From an uncultured Atopobiaceae bacterium (GTDB lineage Bacteria > Actinomycetota > Coriobacteriia > Coriobacteriales > Atopobiaceae): 7,345 nucleotides of DNA. A model generated the notes under the pieces. The model saw only the letters and a program-made list of their open reading frames with translations, searched no databases and was not told the DNA's origin. Position 1 is the first letter of the stretch. Each line of letters starts with the position of its first letter. This document shows, in pieces, positions 1-6,520 of the stretch. The translations under genes were made by a program, and so were the position numbers. The DNA is taken from contig CAMYZR010000062.1 in NCBI GenBank assembly GCA_947303905.1, positions 1 through 7,345 of the forward strand, written 5' to 3'.

Positions 1-127
1 CGACGGTGACGGTCTCGGTGACGTCGGCGAGCAGCTCGACGGTCTGGCCGGCCTGGGCCGCGTCGATGGCAGCCTGGAGCGTCTGGAAGTAGGTGTTTCC
101 GATGCGCGCCACGGCGGGCGTGATCTG
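1..127 (-). other. Surface-protein repeat-like segment joined in frame to lgt
   Basis: From about residue 213 of the lgt frame the protein reads QITPAVARIGNTYFQTL, then QAAIDAAQAGQTVELLADV and TETVTV up to the edge. The pattern 'A-x-IGxTxYxTLQxAIDAAxxGxTVxLLxDVTE' is the hallmark of a repeat at the head of beta-helix-like modules in large secreted adhesins of Coriobacteriia and Firmicutes. It has no place in Lgt, which should continue with its last membrane helix and conserved Arg/Glu. The junction falls in a short direct repeat: GGCACCTTC occurs at 148-140 and again at 136-128. There is no stop codon or frameshift at the join. It is either a chimeric contig end or a rearranged gene. Confidence 0.75.
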
Positions 128-763
128 GAAGGTGCCGATGAAGGTGCCCTTGGGACGCGGCGGGCGGCGAAGGCTGAGCACGTAGAGCACGCAGAAGATG
201 ACCAGTCCCTCGAGCAAGGCCTCGTAAAGCTGCGAGGGGTGACGGTACACCGCACCGCCGCCCGCATCGTCGAACATGACGCCCCAGGGCAGCGATGTCT
301 CCTTGCCCCAGAGCTCGCCATTGACGAAGTTCGCGCAGCGTCCCAGAAACAGGCCGATGGGCGCACCGATGGATCCAAGGTCGATCAGGGTGAGCGGGGA
401 GAACCCCACCTCCCTGTTTGCCAGGTACGCGCCAACGATCGCGCCGACCAGGCCACCGTGGAAGCTCATGCCACCCTCGTTGAGCATGATGATGGAAAGC
501 GGGTGTGCGAGGTAGTAGCCCTTGCCGTAGAGGAGCACGTAGCCGAGGCGTCCTCCGATGATGACGCCGCAGGCGACGGCAGTCATGATGGTGACGACGT
601 CATCCGCACTGACCTCGAGGCGCCAGCGCCGGGCGACCCGGTAGATCGTCACACCAGTGGCGATGAAGCCAAACAGGTACGCGAGACCATACCAGCGGAT
701 AGTAAGAGGCCCCACCGACAAGGCGATGGGGTCAAGGCTGTGGTACAGGTCGTTGAGCCACAT
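1..763 (-). CDS. lgt: Prolipoprotein diacylglyceryl transferase (Lgt), partial, with a foreign C-terminal continuation
   Basis: Lgt is an integral membrane enzyme that moves diacylglyceryl from phosphatidylglycerol to the lipobox cysteine of prolipoproteins, the first step of lipoprotein maturation. Translation from the ATG at 763 shows the family in order: IRWYGLAY (Tyr25), GGRLGYVLLY (70-79), the signature GGMSFHGG (97-104, His102), GRCANFVNGELWG (141-153, with Arg142, Asn145 and Glu150), HPSQLYE (175-181) and PKGTFIGTF (204-212). These match the essential E. coli positions Tyr26, His103, Arg143, Asn146 and Glu151. Several hydrophobic segments fit a multi-span protein. After residue 212 the expected last part (YGxFRxxVExxR, which carries a further essential Arg and Glu) is missing and unrelated sequence follows in frame to the window edge. 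The start lies 5 bases after the nfu stop, with no clear ribosome binding site of its own, which suggests translational coupling. The identity of residues 1-212 is secure; whether the gene product is active or the junction is real is unknown. Confidence 0.93.
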   Translation of the reverse strand, partial: MWLNDLYHSLDPIALSVGPLTIRWYGLAYLFGFIATGVTIYRVARRWRLEVSADDVVTIMTAVACGVIIGGRLGYVLLYGKGYYLAHPLSIIMLNEGGMSFHGGLVGAIVGAYLANREVGFSPLTLIDLGSIGAPIGLFLGRCANFVNGELWGKETSLPWGVMFDDAGGGAVYRHPSQLYEALLEGLVIFCVLYVLSLRRPPRPKGTFIGTFQITPAVARIGNTYFQTLQAAIDAAQAGQTVELLADVTETVTV

Positions 764-768
764 GGGGC

Positions 769-1020
769 TTACCAGGCCATTGCAGGCTGGACCTTGGTCA
801 CGCCCGGCACATGCTCCATCAGGATGCGCTCGATGCCCTCGGACATGTCATAGCTGGAGAGCGGGCAACCAGCGCAGGCGCCCTGCATCTCGAGAGTGAC
901 CACGCCGTTCTCGTCACAGTTGATGAGGGCGACGTCGCCACCATCGGCCTGCAGGCTCTGGCGGATGACGTTGATGGTCGACTCGAGAAGCTCCATGTTG
1001 ACAGGGGTGTTGGCTGCCAT
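769..1020 (-). CDS. NifU-like (Nfu) Fe-S cluster scaffold protein, 83 aa
   Basis: This is a single-domain protein equal to the NifU C-terminal (Nfu) domain, which binds an Fe-S cluster, probably as a dimer, and passes it to client proteins in the cytoplasm. Visible landmarks are an N-terminal helix (MELLESTINVIRQSL), the family motif ADGGDV (25-30), a beta strand with GVVTLEMQG, and the cluster-binding motif GACAGCP with Cys49 and Cys52. A helix then leads to the final segment VPGVTKVQPAMAW. About 80 residues is normal for stand-alone Nfu proteins. The start is supported by GGAGG at 1028-1032, seven bases upstream of the ATG. It is followed after 5 bases by lgt, so the two probably share a transcript. 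No sufS, sufB or iscU partner lies in the window, so which assembly pathway it serves cannot be told. Confidence 0.9.
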   Translation of the reverse strand: MAANTPVNMELLESTINVIRQSLQADGGDVALINCDENGVVTLEMQGACAGCPLSSYDMSEGIERILMEHVPGVTKVQPAMAW

Positions 1021-1075
1021 GGTCTATCCTCCGTTCATGCCGCGCGTAGCGGCCGCGTGTTTTCACATAGCGTCA

Positions 1076-1106
1076 ATCATACCCGTTGAGTGGGAATCCC
1101 ATGCAA
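1076..1106 (-). promoter_or_regulatory. Candidate promoter for nfu-lgt
   Basis: On the minus strand TATGAT (1081-1076) resembles a -10 box (5 of 6) and TTGCAT (1106-1101) a -35 box (4 of 6). The spacer is 19 bases, longer than ideal. It contains the symmetrical GGGATTCCC at 1100-1092, a possible operator or chance. The site lies about 55 bases upstream of the nfu ATG, between the repeat array and the gene, so it would give nfu-lgt its own promoter independent of the upstream defence-type gene. Assigned by eye only. Confidence 0.3.
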
Positions 1107-1149
1107 GGAAATGTCTGCCAGCATGGAACTGTGTGGGTCCTTCACGTTA

Positions 1150-1343
1150 TGTCCGCGCATGCGTCACCGTGCCAGGCGGGCACGCAGCCGCGGACAGGTT
1201 TGGCCCGATTCGGGGCAGTCTGTGTCCGCGCGTGCGTCACCGTGCCAGGCGGGCACGCAGCCGCGGACAGGTTTGGCCCGATTCTGGGCTGCTTGTGTCC
1301 GCGCGTGCGTCACCGTGCGGAACGGGCACGCAGCCGCGGACAC
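1150..1343. repeat. Hairpin repeat array 1: three units, 73-base period
   Basis: Three imperfect palindromes lie at 1150-1196, 1223-1269 and 1295-1343, each starting 73 bases after the one before. Units of 47 bases have outer arms TGTCCGCG / CGCGGACA and an inner stem GTGCC / GGCAC around a five-base loop. Two 26-base spacers beginning GGTTTGGCCCGATTC differ at four positions (type A, then type B), and each can form a small GCCC/GGGC hairpin. The last unit has one more closing pair (GTGTCC / GGACAC) and a changed inner loop. The array ends 3 bases from the stop codon of the AbiEi-like gene, so its transcript would run straight into strong stem-loops, which could act as a terminator or protect the 3' end. 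It looks like a REP/BIME-type intergenic repeat. No transposase is visible. Confidence 0.85.
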
Positions 1344-1346
1344 ATC

Positions 1347-2342
1347 CTACGGCCAACGTTGAGCTGCCTCCACCGCATGCCAGGCGAGTGGCACCCCATA
1401 AGACCGCAGCAGTCGGGCAAAACCCGACAGGTCGCAAACCTCGGCAAACGAGAATCTCATCACCTTCACTGGCCTGCTTCCCATGGTCAAGCGCGCCTCT
1501 CTCCTACGTTCGCGGAGAAGCACCTCCGTCACATTGCGACCAGCCGTCATATCGACGTCTGTATATTTGGCCTTTCCGTCAAGCTCCCCAAAGAGCACCG
1601 TCCCATCCGGAAGATCCCATGCAAAGTCGACGAAGTACCTATGCGTAGGTTCCATCGGGTCGGCCACCTCTCGCTGGAGATCGGGAATCGCAAAGCCCAG
1701 ATGCATCATTGCCGCACGTGCGATGGACTCCCCTCCATTCTCGCTGCGCCCATCTGCCAGTCGCGCAACACCGACCACCATCTTTGTCGATGACCTATGC
1801 CCACATATCACCGACAAGTTGTCGGCCAACCGCTCCCCCGTTATCCCTTTCATCCTGGAAGCTGAGTCAACCAAAGCAAGCCCGCGGCCGAACCCGCTCA
1901 TTCGTACACAGTCGTACAAGGTGCGGAGAAATGAGGTCACACGGATACCGTCTCGTGTGGCGGCACGGTCTCCTGTGACCACAATGCGCGAGACGTCAGC
2001 CGCACAGCGGGAATGGGCCGCTTTGGACGTGGCTATGACGGGCTTTGTAAGCTGATCGTTTGCCAATGAGAGACCATGAAGGAGTCCAGCCGACGGCCCT
2101 GCAAACACCCAATCGGGATGCAGATTCGCAAGCGCTCTCATCTGATGCATCGCGCGGTCGGAAGCGCTCAGCTCCTCCCAGTATTGGCGGGACGCATAGA
2201 TGCCTCGTGCAGGTGAAACGACTTCGCCAGAGCTCAAGGCTCGCCTGAGGGCACGCTTGTCAGATGGCGCCGTTGGGGCTGCGCACATCCTTTGTCCTTC
2301 TGCGCTTTCCAAGAGAGAACGCGCCTTACAAGTTGATCTCAT
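1347..2342 (-). CDS. AbiEi-like winged-helix protein with C-terminal DUF559/PD-(D/E)xK-like domain, 331 aa
   Basis: This appears to be a stand-alone member of the actinobacterial proteins related to AbiEi antitoxins of type IV toxin-antitoxin and phage-abortive systems. Residues about 28-55 (KRALRRALSSGEVVSPARGIYA) match the AbiEi N-terminal winged helix, followed by a middle region (75-165: WVFAGPSAGLLHGL, then RVTSFLRTLYDCVR). Residues about 200-315 resemble the DUF559/Vsr-like nuclease fold: ESIAR (205-209), YFVDFAWD (Asp239), FGELDGKAKY (Glu253, Asp255, Lys257), RERRRE and VKVMRFSF. These acidic and lysine residues suit a PD-(D/E)xK site, but activity is inference. No AbiEii nucleotidyltransferase toxin lies beside it. 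The ATG at 2342 is chosen because AAGGAG lies seven bases upstream; the longer frame from 2453 has no such support. The gene looks less GC-rich than its neighbours and sits between two copies of a repeat array, as expected for acquired DNA. Confidence 0.75.
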   Translation of the reverse strand: MRSTCKARSLLESAEGQRMCAAPTAPSDKRALRRALSSGEVVSPARGIYASRQYWEELSASDRAMHQMRALANLHPDWVFAGPSAGLLHGLSLANDQLTKPVIATSKAAHSRCAADVSRIVVTGDRAATRDGIRVTSFLRTLYDCVRMSGFGRGLALVDSASRMKGITGERLADNLSVICGHRSSTKMVVGVARLADGRSENGGESIARAAMMHLGFAIPDLQREVADPMEPTHRYFVDFAWDLPDGTVLFGELDGKAKYTDVDMTAGRNVTEVLLRERRREARLTMGSRPVKVMRFSFAEVCDLSGFARLLRSYGVPLAWHAVEAAQRWP

Positions 2343-2349
2343 GCTCACA

Positions 2350-2355
2350 CTCCTT
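2350..2355 (-). promoter_or_regulatory. Ribosome binding site that fixes the start of the AbiEi-like gene
   Basis: On the minus strand AAGGAG (2355-2350) lies seven bases before the ATG at 2342. It decides between this start and an upstream ATG at 2453 in the same frame, which would add 37 residues rich in Arg and Ser with no domain character. The stretch from 2356 to the repeat array at 2581 holds no gene and no promoter I can defend. Confidence 0.7.
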
Positions 2356-2580
2356 CTTGTACGAGCGTACGCGCGCTCGGTGGAAGATGAGACGAGACCT
2401 TCAATTGATGTACGCACTCGGTAGGTCGCACGTAGCATCAAAGTTGGTTGCAACAGAGAAAGGGGCGTCTAGCTGGCGTGCTGCTAGTTTTCCTGGAACC
2501 TCTGGCATGCTTGCAGCCACATGAGATTGTGTGTCGCAGATGAATCCCCAGGATGATGGGAAGGAGCGCAAGTTTGTACG

Positions 2581-2760
2581 TGTCTGCGCGTGCGCTACCG
2601 TGCGGGGCGGGCACGCAGCCTCGGACAGGTTTGGCCCGATTCGGGGCAGTCTGTGTCCGCGCGTGCGTCACCGTGCCAGGCGGGCACGCAGCCGCGGACA
2701 GGTTTGGCCCGATTCTGGGCTGCTTGTGTCCGCGCGTGCGTCACCGCGCCCCGGGGACAC
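2581..2760. repeat. Hairpin repeat array 2: three units, 73-base period, direct copy of array 1
   Basis: It has the same structure and orientation as the array at 1150-1343. The units are 2581-2627, 2654-2700 and 2726-2760, with the same two spacer types in the same order. Bases 2622-2746 are identical to 1191-1315 (125 bases, offset 1431). The outer units have diverged: the first carries changes in both arms (TGTCTGCG against CTCGGACA), and the last is shortened to 35 bases but keeps the closing arms GTGTCC / GGACAC. The array stops 1 base from the stop codon of the U32 gene, so it would be the first thing transcribed after that gene and may serve as its terminator or 3' stabiliser. Confidence 0.85.
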
Positions 2761-2761
2761 C

Positions 2762-5272
2762 CTACTCGATCGGGCTGTGCAGGTGACCTGCGGTATGACC
2801 TTCCAGCCGCTCGGTGGTCCCGCCCCCAACCGCGCGCACCACACGCTCCACCGCACGAGCCAGCTCGTCAGCCTCCAGGAGGCTACCGTCCACCATCAGC
2901 CGGCTCACACCTCCCCCGACAAGCTCGCCCACCTCGGGCACCGCATCCAGCGGACTCGAGGCATAGATGCGACTGCGTCCCTGCAGGTCCGTACGCACGG
3001 GAAAATGCTTGCCCTTGACGTCCACCAGCTGCATGTCGTCGCCTCGCAGCGCACAGGCCGCACAATTGCGAATGCAGCGTCCGGCCACCTGCAGCACGCA
3101 ATGCTCGCTGGTCATCACACGCGTGCGTCCGTATACCACGAGGCCCACGGGCACGGGCGACACCTTTGCCAGCCCCAGCACTTCCTCCAGCGTGAGCTCG
3201 GCGGAGAGCCACACCGCCTTTGCCCCTGCGTCCACCATGGAGAAGAGCGCGCTGGGATTATGGACGGGTATGCAGGGCCTAACCTCAGCCAGGGCGCCGC
3301 GATCGGCTGCGAGGGCAAGCTCCGACACGCTGCCCACGCCCACGGGCTCCCCCGCTCGCACGAACTGGTCCAGTCGCTCGTGGTCAATCTCACGACACAC
3401 CTCGTCGAGCCAAGCCAGCGGCTTTTCCTCCTGCCCCCAGCCCTCGCTCGTCAGCGCATCGGTCATCGCATAGACCCTCGTAGCCCCAGCCTTGCGTGCC
3501 GCACGCGCGCCAGCGGCATCGCGCACCAGCGCGCAGACCTCCACGCGAGGGCGCGTGCCATCGGCGTGCATGGCAAGCCTCTCGCCCACCTCGCGCGTAA
3601 CGAGCACCTGCGAGGGCGCCTTGCCCACTTCGCGCGTCTCATAGGGCTCGAGCAGCTTGCGCATCAGGGCGCGGCAAGCCTCTGCACGCACCTTGTGCAC
3701 GTCCGAGAACCGCATGCCGCAGCCCTCGTCGAGCTCGATGTCGAAGTCTACCGGCGTAAAGGCCGAGCCACCCATGCGACCGACGTGCTCGACCAGATCG
3801 TCGCGCGAGACCGCGCGGGAGCGCGCGGCTTCGACGATAAAACCGCTGGCTGACGCCTTGGCAGCACCGTCAGCGCTGGCCACCTCGATCAAGAAGGGCT
3901 CGCCCAGGCGCGCCTTGACCCGCACGCGCACCTCGCGTTGGCGCGGAATGTCCGCACGTGCCGCGCGTGCGGCGACGTCAAGCGCCTGCTGGGATCGAAT
4001 CAAGCGCACCGGACATCCCGCGGGCATGGGTCGCACCGTGCGGCACGCGAGCGTCTCCCCCGCCGCTGCGTCACGGTCGGCGTTGGTTGTCAGGAACTGC
4101 GACGGGTCGTCCAGCGGACGCACCTCGAGCAGGTCGCCCTTGCCGACGGGAGCATCCAGTGCCACGTCGACCTCAGCCAGCGTGACCTTGCGCGTGCGCT
4201 CGCGACCGCCGTTGGTCCCCCCGCGCCACACGCGGGCACTGCCCAGGTCGCGCGTCGCCACCACCTGGCCCACCAGCTCACCGCGGTTGTTGGACCGCTC
4301 GTAGCTCATCATGTCGTTGTCGGACGCACCGTCGAGGTAGGCGTCGGTGAAGTCGCGATTGAATGCACGACGGAGCAGCCTGTTGCGCTCGGCTGCCTCC
4401 AGTACGTCGCTAGCACCGTCAAGCTCGTCGAGCGCGGAACGATAGGCGCGCGTCACCGCATGCACGTAGTCGGGCCCCTTGAGGCGCCCCTCCACCTTGA
4501 GCGACCCGAGGCCAGCCTCGCGAAGCTCGCCCAGGCGGTCGATGGTGCGGTAGTCCTTGGGGCAAAGCGGCCGCACGTCAGGAGGGCTCAGGCGCTTGCC
4601 CTCGCCATCCACCAGCTCGTAGGGCAGTCGGCAGGGCTGGGCGCACATTCCGCGGTTGGCAGAGCGGTCGCCGCCCATGGAGCTCATCATGCAGATGCCC
4701 GAATAGCAGAAGCACAGCGCCCCGTGGCCAAAGCCCTCAAGCTCCACGCCCTCTTGGGCTATGCGTGCAATCTCGGGAACGGAGAGCTCGCGCGAGAGCG
4801 TCACGCGCTCCACCTGCCACCGGTCGCGTGCCCAGGCGACACCGCGCGCGTCGTGCACGTTGGCCTGCGTCGAGATATGGATGTCCATCTCCGGCCAACG
4901 GCGGCGCACCTCGTCGAGCAGGCCCCAGTCCTGAATGATGAACGCATCGGCACCAAGCAGCCACGCCCGTCGTATCAGCGCGAGCGCGCGGGCCATCTCA
5001 TCTGCCTTGATAACGACGTTGACCGTCACGTAGACGTGGGCGCCGGCCAGATGCGCACGCCTGCACGCCGCCTCAAAGCTCTCGTCATCAAAGCTCGTGG
5101 CTCCGCGGCGGGCATTGAAGCGATGGCCAAAGCCCAGGTACATGGCGTCTGCACCGGCGGCAAGGGCAGCATTCAGCTGCTCGGGGCCACCGGCTGGCGC
5201 CAGCAGCTCAAGGCGCCCGCCCCTCGTGGGGACGGGCGCACTGTCAGTCTTTGATGTGGTCGGCGCTGTCAC
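2762..5272 (-). CDS. U32 family protein with DUF3656-type extension (RlhA/TrhP-like RNA hydroxylation), 836 aa
   Basis: The U32 family is named as collagenase-like peptidases, but the characterised E. coli members RlhA and TrhP hydroxylate 23S rRNA and tRNA and need an iron-sulfur cluster and prephenate. The N-terminal domain starts at LELLAPAGGPEQLNAAL (21-37), followed by GADAMYLGFGHRFNAR (40-55), YVTVNVV, DAFIIQDWGLL (109-119) and HISTQANVHD (132-141). The cysteine signature is GHGALCFCYSGICMMSS (182-198), then NRGMCAQPCRLPY (206-218); Cys187, 194, 210 and 214 are the likely cluster ligands. KVEGRLKGPDYV follows at 259-270. A long middle region is followed by a second cysteine group (Cys725, 733, 737, 740) and KGKHFPVRTDLQGRSRIY, usual for long U32 proteins. 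The GTG start shares one base with the tyrS stop (TAGTG) and has no strong ribosome site, so it is probably coupled to tyrS. The exact RNA target cannot be told. A hairpin array follows its stop. Confidence 0.88.
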   Translation of the reverse strand: MTAPTTSKTDSAPVPTRGGRLELLAPAGGPEQLNAALAAGADAMYLGFGHRFNARRGATSFDDESFEAACRRAHLAGAHVYVTVNVVIKADEMARALALIRRAWLLGADAFIIQDWGLLDEVRRRWPEMDIHISTQANVHDARGVAWARDRWQVERVTLSRELSVPEIARIAQEGVELEGFGHGALCFCYSGICMMSSMGGDRSANRGMCAQPCRLPYELVDGEGKRLSPPDVRPLCPKDYRTIDRLGELREAGLGSLKVEGRLKGPDYVHAVTRAYRSALDELDGASDVLEAAERNRLLRRAFNRDFTDAYLDGASDNDMMSYERSNNRGELVGQVVATRDLGSARVWRGGTNGGRERTRKVTLAEVDVALDAPVGKGDLLEVRPLDDPSQFLTTNADRDAAAGETLACRTVRPMPAGCPVRLIRSQQALDVAARAARADIPRQREVRVRVKARLGEPFLIEVASADGAAKASASGFIVEAARSRAVSRDDLVEHVGRMGGSAFTPVDFDIELDEGCGMRFSDVHKVRAEACRALMRKLLEPYETREVGKAPSQVLVTREVGERLAMHADGTRPRVEVCALVRDAAGARAARKAGATRVYAMTDALTSEGWGQEEKPLAWLDEVCREIDHERLDQFVRAGEPVGVGSVSELALAADRGALAEVRPCIPVHNPSALFSMVDAGAKAVWLSAELTLEEVLGLAKVSPVPVGLVVYGRTRVMTSEHCVLQVAGRCIRNCAACALRGDDMQLVDVKGKHFPVRTDLQGRSRIYASSPLDAVPEVGELVGGGVSRLMVDGSLLEADELARAVERVVRAVGGGTTERLEGHTAGHLHSPIE

Positions 5273-6489
5273 TAGACCAGGCGCACGAACTTGCGCTTGC
5301 CGTGCTGGATGACCGTGCCGGCGACCAGCATGTCGGGGCTCACGTTGTATGCCTTGGGAGCCACGGCCTCGCCATTGATCTTGACGCCGCCACCGTCGAT
5401 GAAGCGGCGCGCCTCGCCCACGGAGCCGGCGAGCTTGGCGTCTGCCAGGAGCTTTGCCAGATAGACCAGACCCTGGTCGTTGACCTGGATGTCGGCCACC
5501 GCGTACTCGGGGATGTCATCGGGAATCTCGGCACGCTTGAACTGCGCGTCAAAGGCGTCCTGCGCCTTCTGACCGGCGCCCTCGCCATGATAGAGGTCCA
5601 CGATGTTGCGCGCGAGCTCGCGCTTGCGGGCGTAGGGATCGGCAGTCCCCGCCTTGAACTCGGCGTCGATGGCGTCGATCTCCTCGATCGTCTTGGTCGA
5701 GCACAGGCGGAAGTACATGGGCACAATCTCGTCGGCAATCGACATGAGCTTGCCGTACATGTCGTTGGGAGCGTCGGTCAGTCCCACATAGTTGCCATAG
5801 CTCTTGGACATCTTCTTGTGGCCGTCGAGACCGACGAGCAGCGGCATGGTAAGCGCCACCTGGGGCTCCATGCCCTCGGCGCGCATGAGGTCGCGACCGG
5901 CGAGGAGGTTGAAGATCTGGTCGTTGCCGCCCATCTCCACGTCGGAGTTGATGACCACGCTGTCGTAGGCCTGCAGCACGGGGTAGATGAACTCGTGCAG
6001 CGCGATGGACTGCTGGTTCTCGTAGCGGTTGTGGAAGTCCTCGCGCTCGAGGATGCGCGCCACGTTGAACTGTGCCATCAGATGCAGCATCTTCTGCAGG
6101 TCGAGCGGCTTGAGCCAGTCGCCGTTGTGCACGATGGTGGTCTTCTCGGGGTCGAGCACCTTGACGGCCTGCTCGACATAGGTCTTGGCATTGGACTCGA
6201 CCTGCTCCTCCGTCAGCGGGGGGCGGGTGCTGTCACGGCCGGACGGGTCACCGATGAGTGCGGTGCCGTTGCCGATGATGAGGGTGACGTGATGGCCAAG
6301 GTCCTGGAACTGCCGCATCTTGCGAAGGGGCACGGCATGGCCAAGGTGCAGATCAGGGCTGGTGGGATCCACGCCCAGCTTGATGTTGAGGGGCTCGCCC
6401 TTCTCAAGCTTCTTCTTCAGCTCATCGAGCGGCACGATCTGCTGGGTGCCCGAAGTGATGACCTTAAGTTGCTCGTCGACTGGCAGCAA
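5272..6489 (-). CDS. tyrS: Tyrosyl-tRNA synthetase (KMSKS type), 405 aa
   Basis: This class I aminoacyl-tRNA synthetase activates tyrosine with ATP and charges tRNA-Tyr in the cytoplasm. Numbered from the chosen start, the catalytic Rossmann domain carries LGVDPTSPDLHLGH, with the HIGH-class motif HLGH at 48-51. It is followed by IGNGTALIGDPSGR (72-85), the tyrosine pocket region DVEMGGNDQIFNLL (183-196) and GHKKMSKSYGN with KMSKS at 226-230. The C-terminal S4 RNA-binding domain runs from about 340 to the end (GEARRFIDGGGVKINGEAV, then GKRKFVRLV). KMSKS rather than KFGKS/KFGKT, together with the GVDPTSPDLHLGH form, points to the TyrZ-like bacterial group. The length is normal. TTG at 6489 is preferred because GGAGG lies eight bases upstream; a TTG at 6504 in the same frame overlaps that GGAGG. 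The last base of its stop region starts the U32 gene. No T-box consensus was found upstream. Confidence 0.95.
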   Translation of the reverse strand: MLPVDEQLKVITSGTQQIVPLDELKKKLEKGEPLNIKLGVDPTSPDLHLGHAVPLRKMRQFQDLGHHVTLIIGNGTALIGDPSGRDSTRPPLTEEQVESNAKTYVEQAVKVLDPEKTTIVHNGDWLKPLDLQKMLHLMAQFNVARILEREDFHNRYENQQSIALHEFIYPVLQAYDSVVINSDVEMGGNDQIFNLLAGRDLMRAEGMEPQVALTMPLLVGLDGHKKMSKSYGNYVGLTDAPNDMYGKLMSIADEIVPMYFRLCSTKTIEEIDAIDAEFKAGTADPYARKRELARNIVDLYHGEGAGQKAQDAFDAQFKRAEIPDDIPEYAVADIQVNDQGLVYLAKLLADAKLAGSVGEARRFIDGGGVKINGEAVAPKAYNVSPDMLVAGTVIQHGKRKFVRLV

Positions 6490-6497
6490 TGCTCTGT

Positions 6498-6502
6498 CCT
6501 CC
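6498..6502 (-). promoter_or_regulatory. Ribosome binding site that selects the tyrS TTG start
   Basis: GGAGG on the minus strand (6502-6498) lies eight bases before TTG at 6489. An ATG at 6511 is out of frame, and an in-frame TTG at 6504 would place this motif inside the coding region, so TTG at 6489 is the best-supported start. Confidence 0.65.
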
Positions 6503-6520
6503 AATAGTCATGTTGTCCTC

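Noticed and set aside
100..160. Frameshift as the cause of the abnormal Lgt end
   Set aside because: The frame stays open and enters another recognisable protein family in the same frame, so an indel does not explain it.
1150..1343. CRISPR array
   Set aside because: There are only three units, each itself a palindrome, and the two spacers differ at just four positions and recur in the other array. No cas genes are present.
1150..1343. Integron attC sites
   Set aside because: Palindrome size and tandem layout prompted the idea, but no RYYYAAC/GTTRRRY core pair is present and there is no integrase.
896..1793. Plus-strand frames crossing the first repeat array
   Set aside because: Their translations repeat the array period and share segments with frames over the second array. 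They are by-products of repeats and antisense to nfu and the AbiEi-like gene.
2469..2487. Small inverted repeat CTAGC...GCTAG
   Set aside because: The five-base arms with a nine-base loop in a gene-free stretch are too weak to call a terminator or operator.
2531..3853. Long plus-strand open frame (440 codons) opposite the U32 gene
   Set aside because: It begins inside the hairpin array and runs antisense to a clearly conserved U32 protein. Long antisense frames are expected in GC-rich genes, and its translation has no recognisable domain.
3938..5254. Plus-strand open frame of 438 codons
   Set aside because: It is antisense to the conserved N-terminal part of the U32 protein, with low-complexity His/Ala/Arg-rich translation and no family features.
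5251..6507. Plus-strand open frame of 418 codons
   Set aside because: It is the exact antisense shadow of tyrS; the minus-strand protein has HLGH, KMSKS and an S4 domain.
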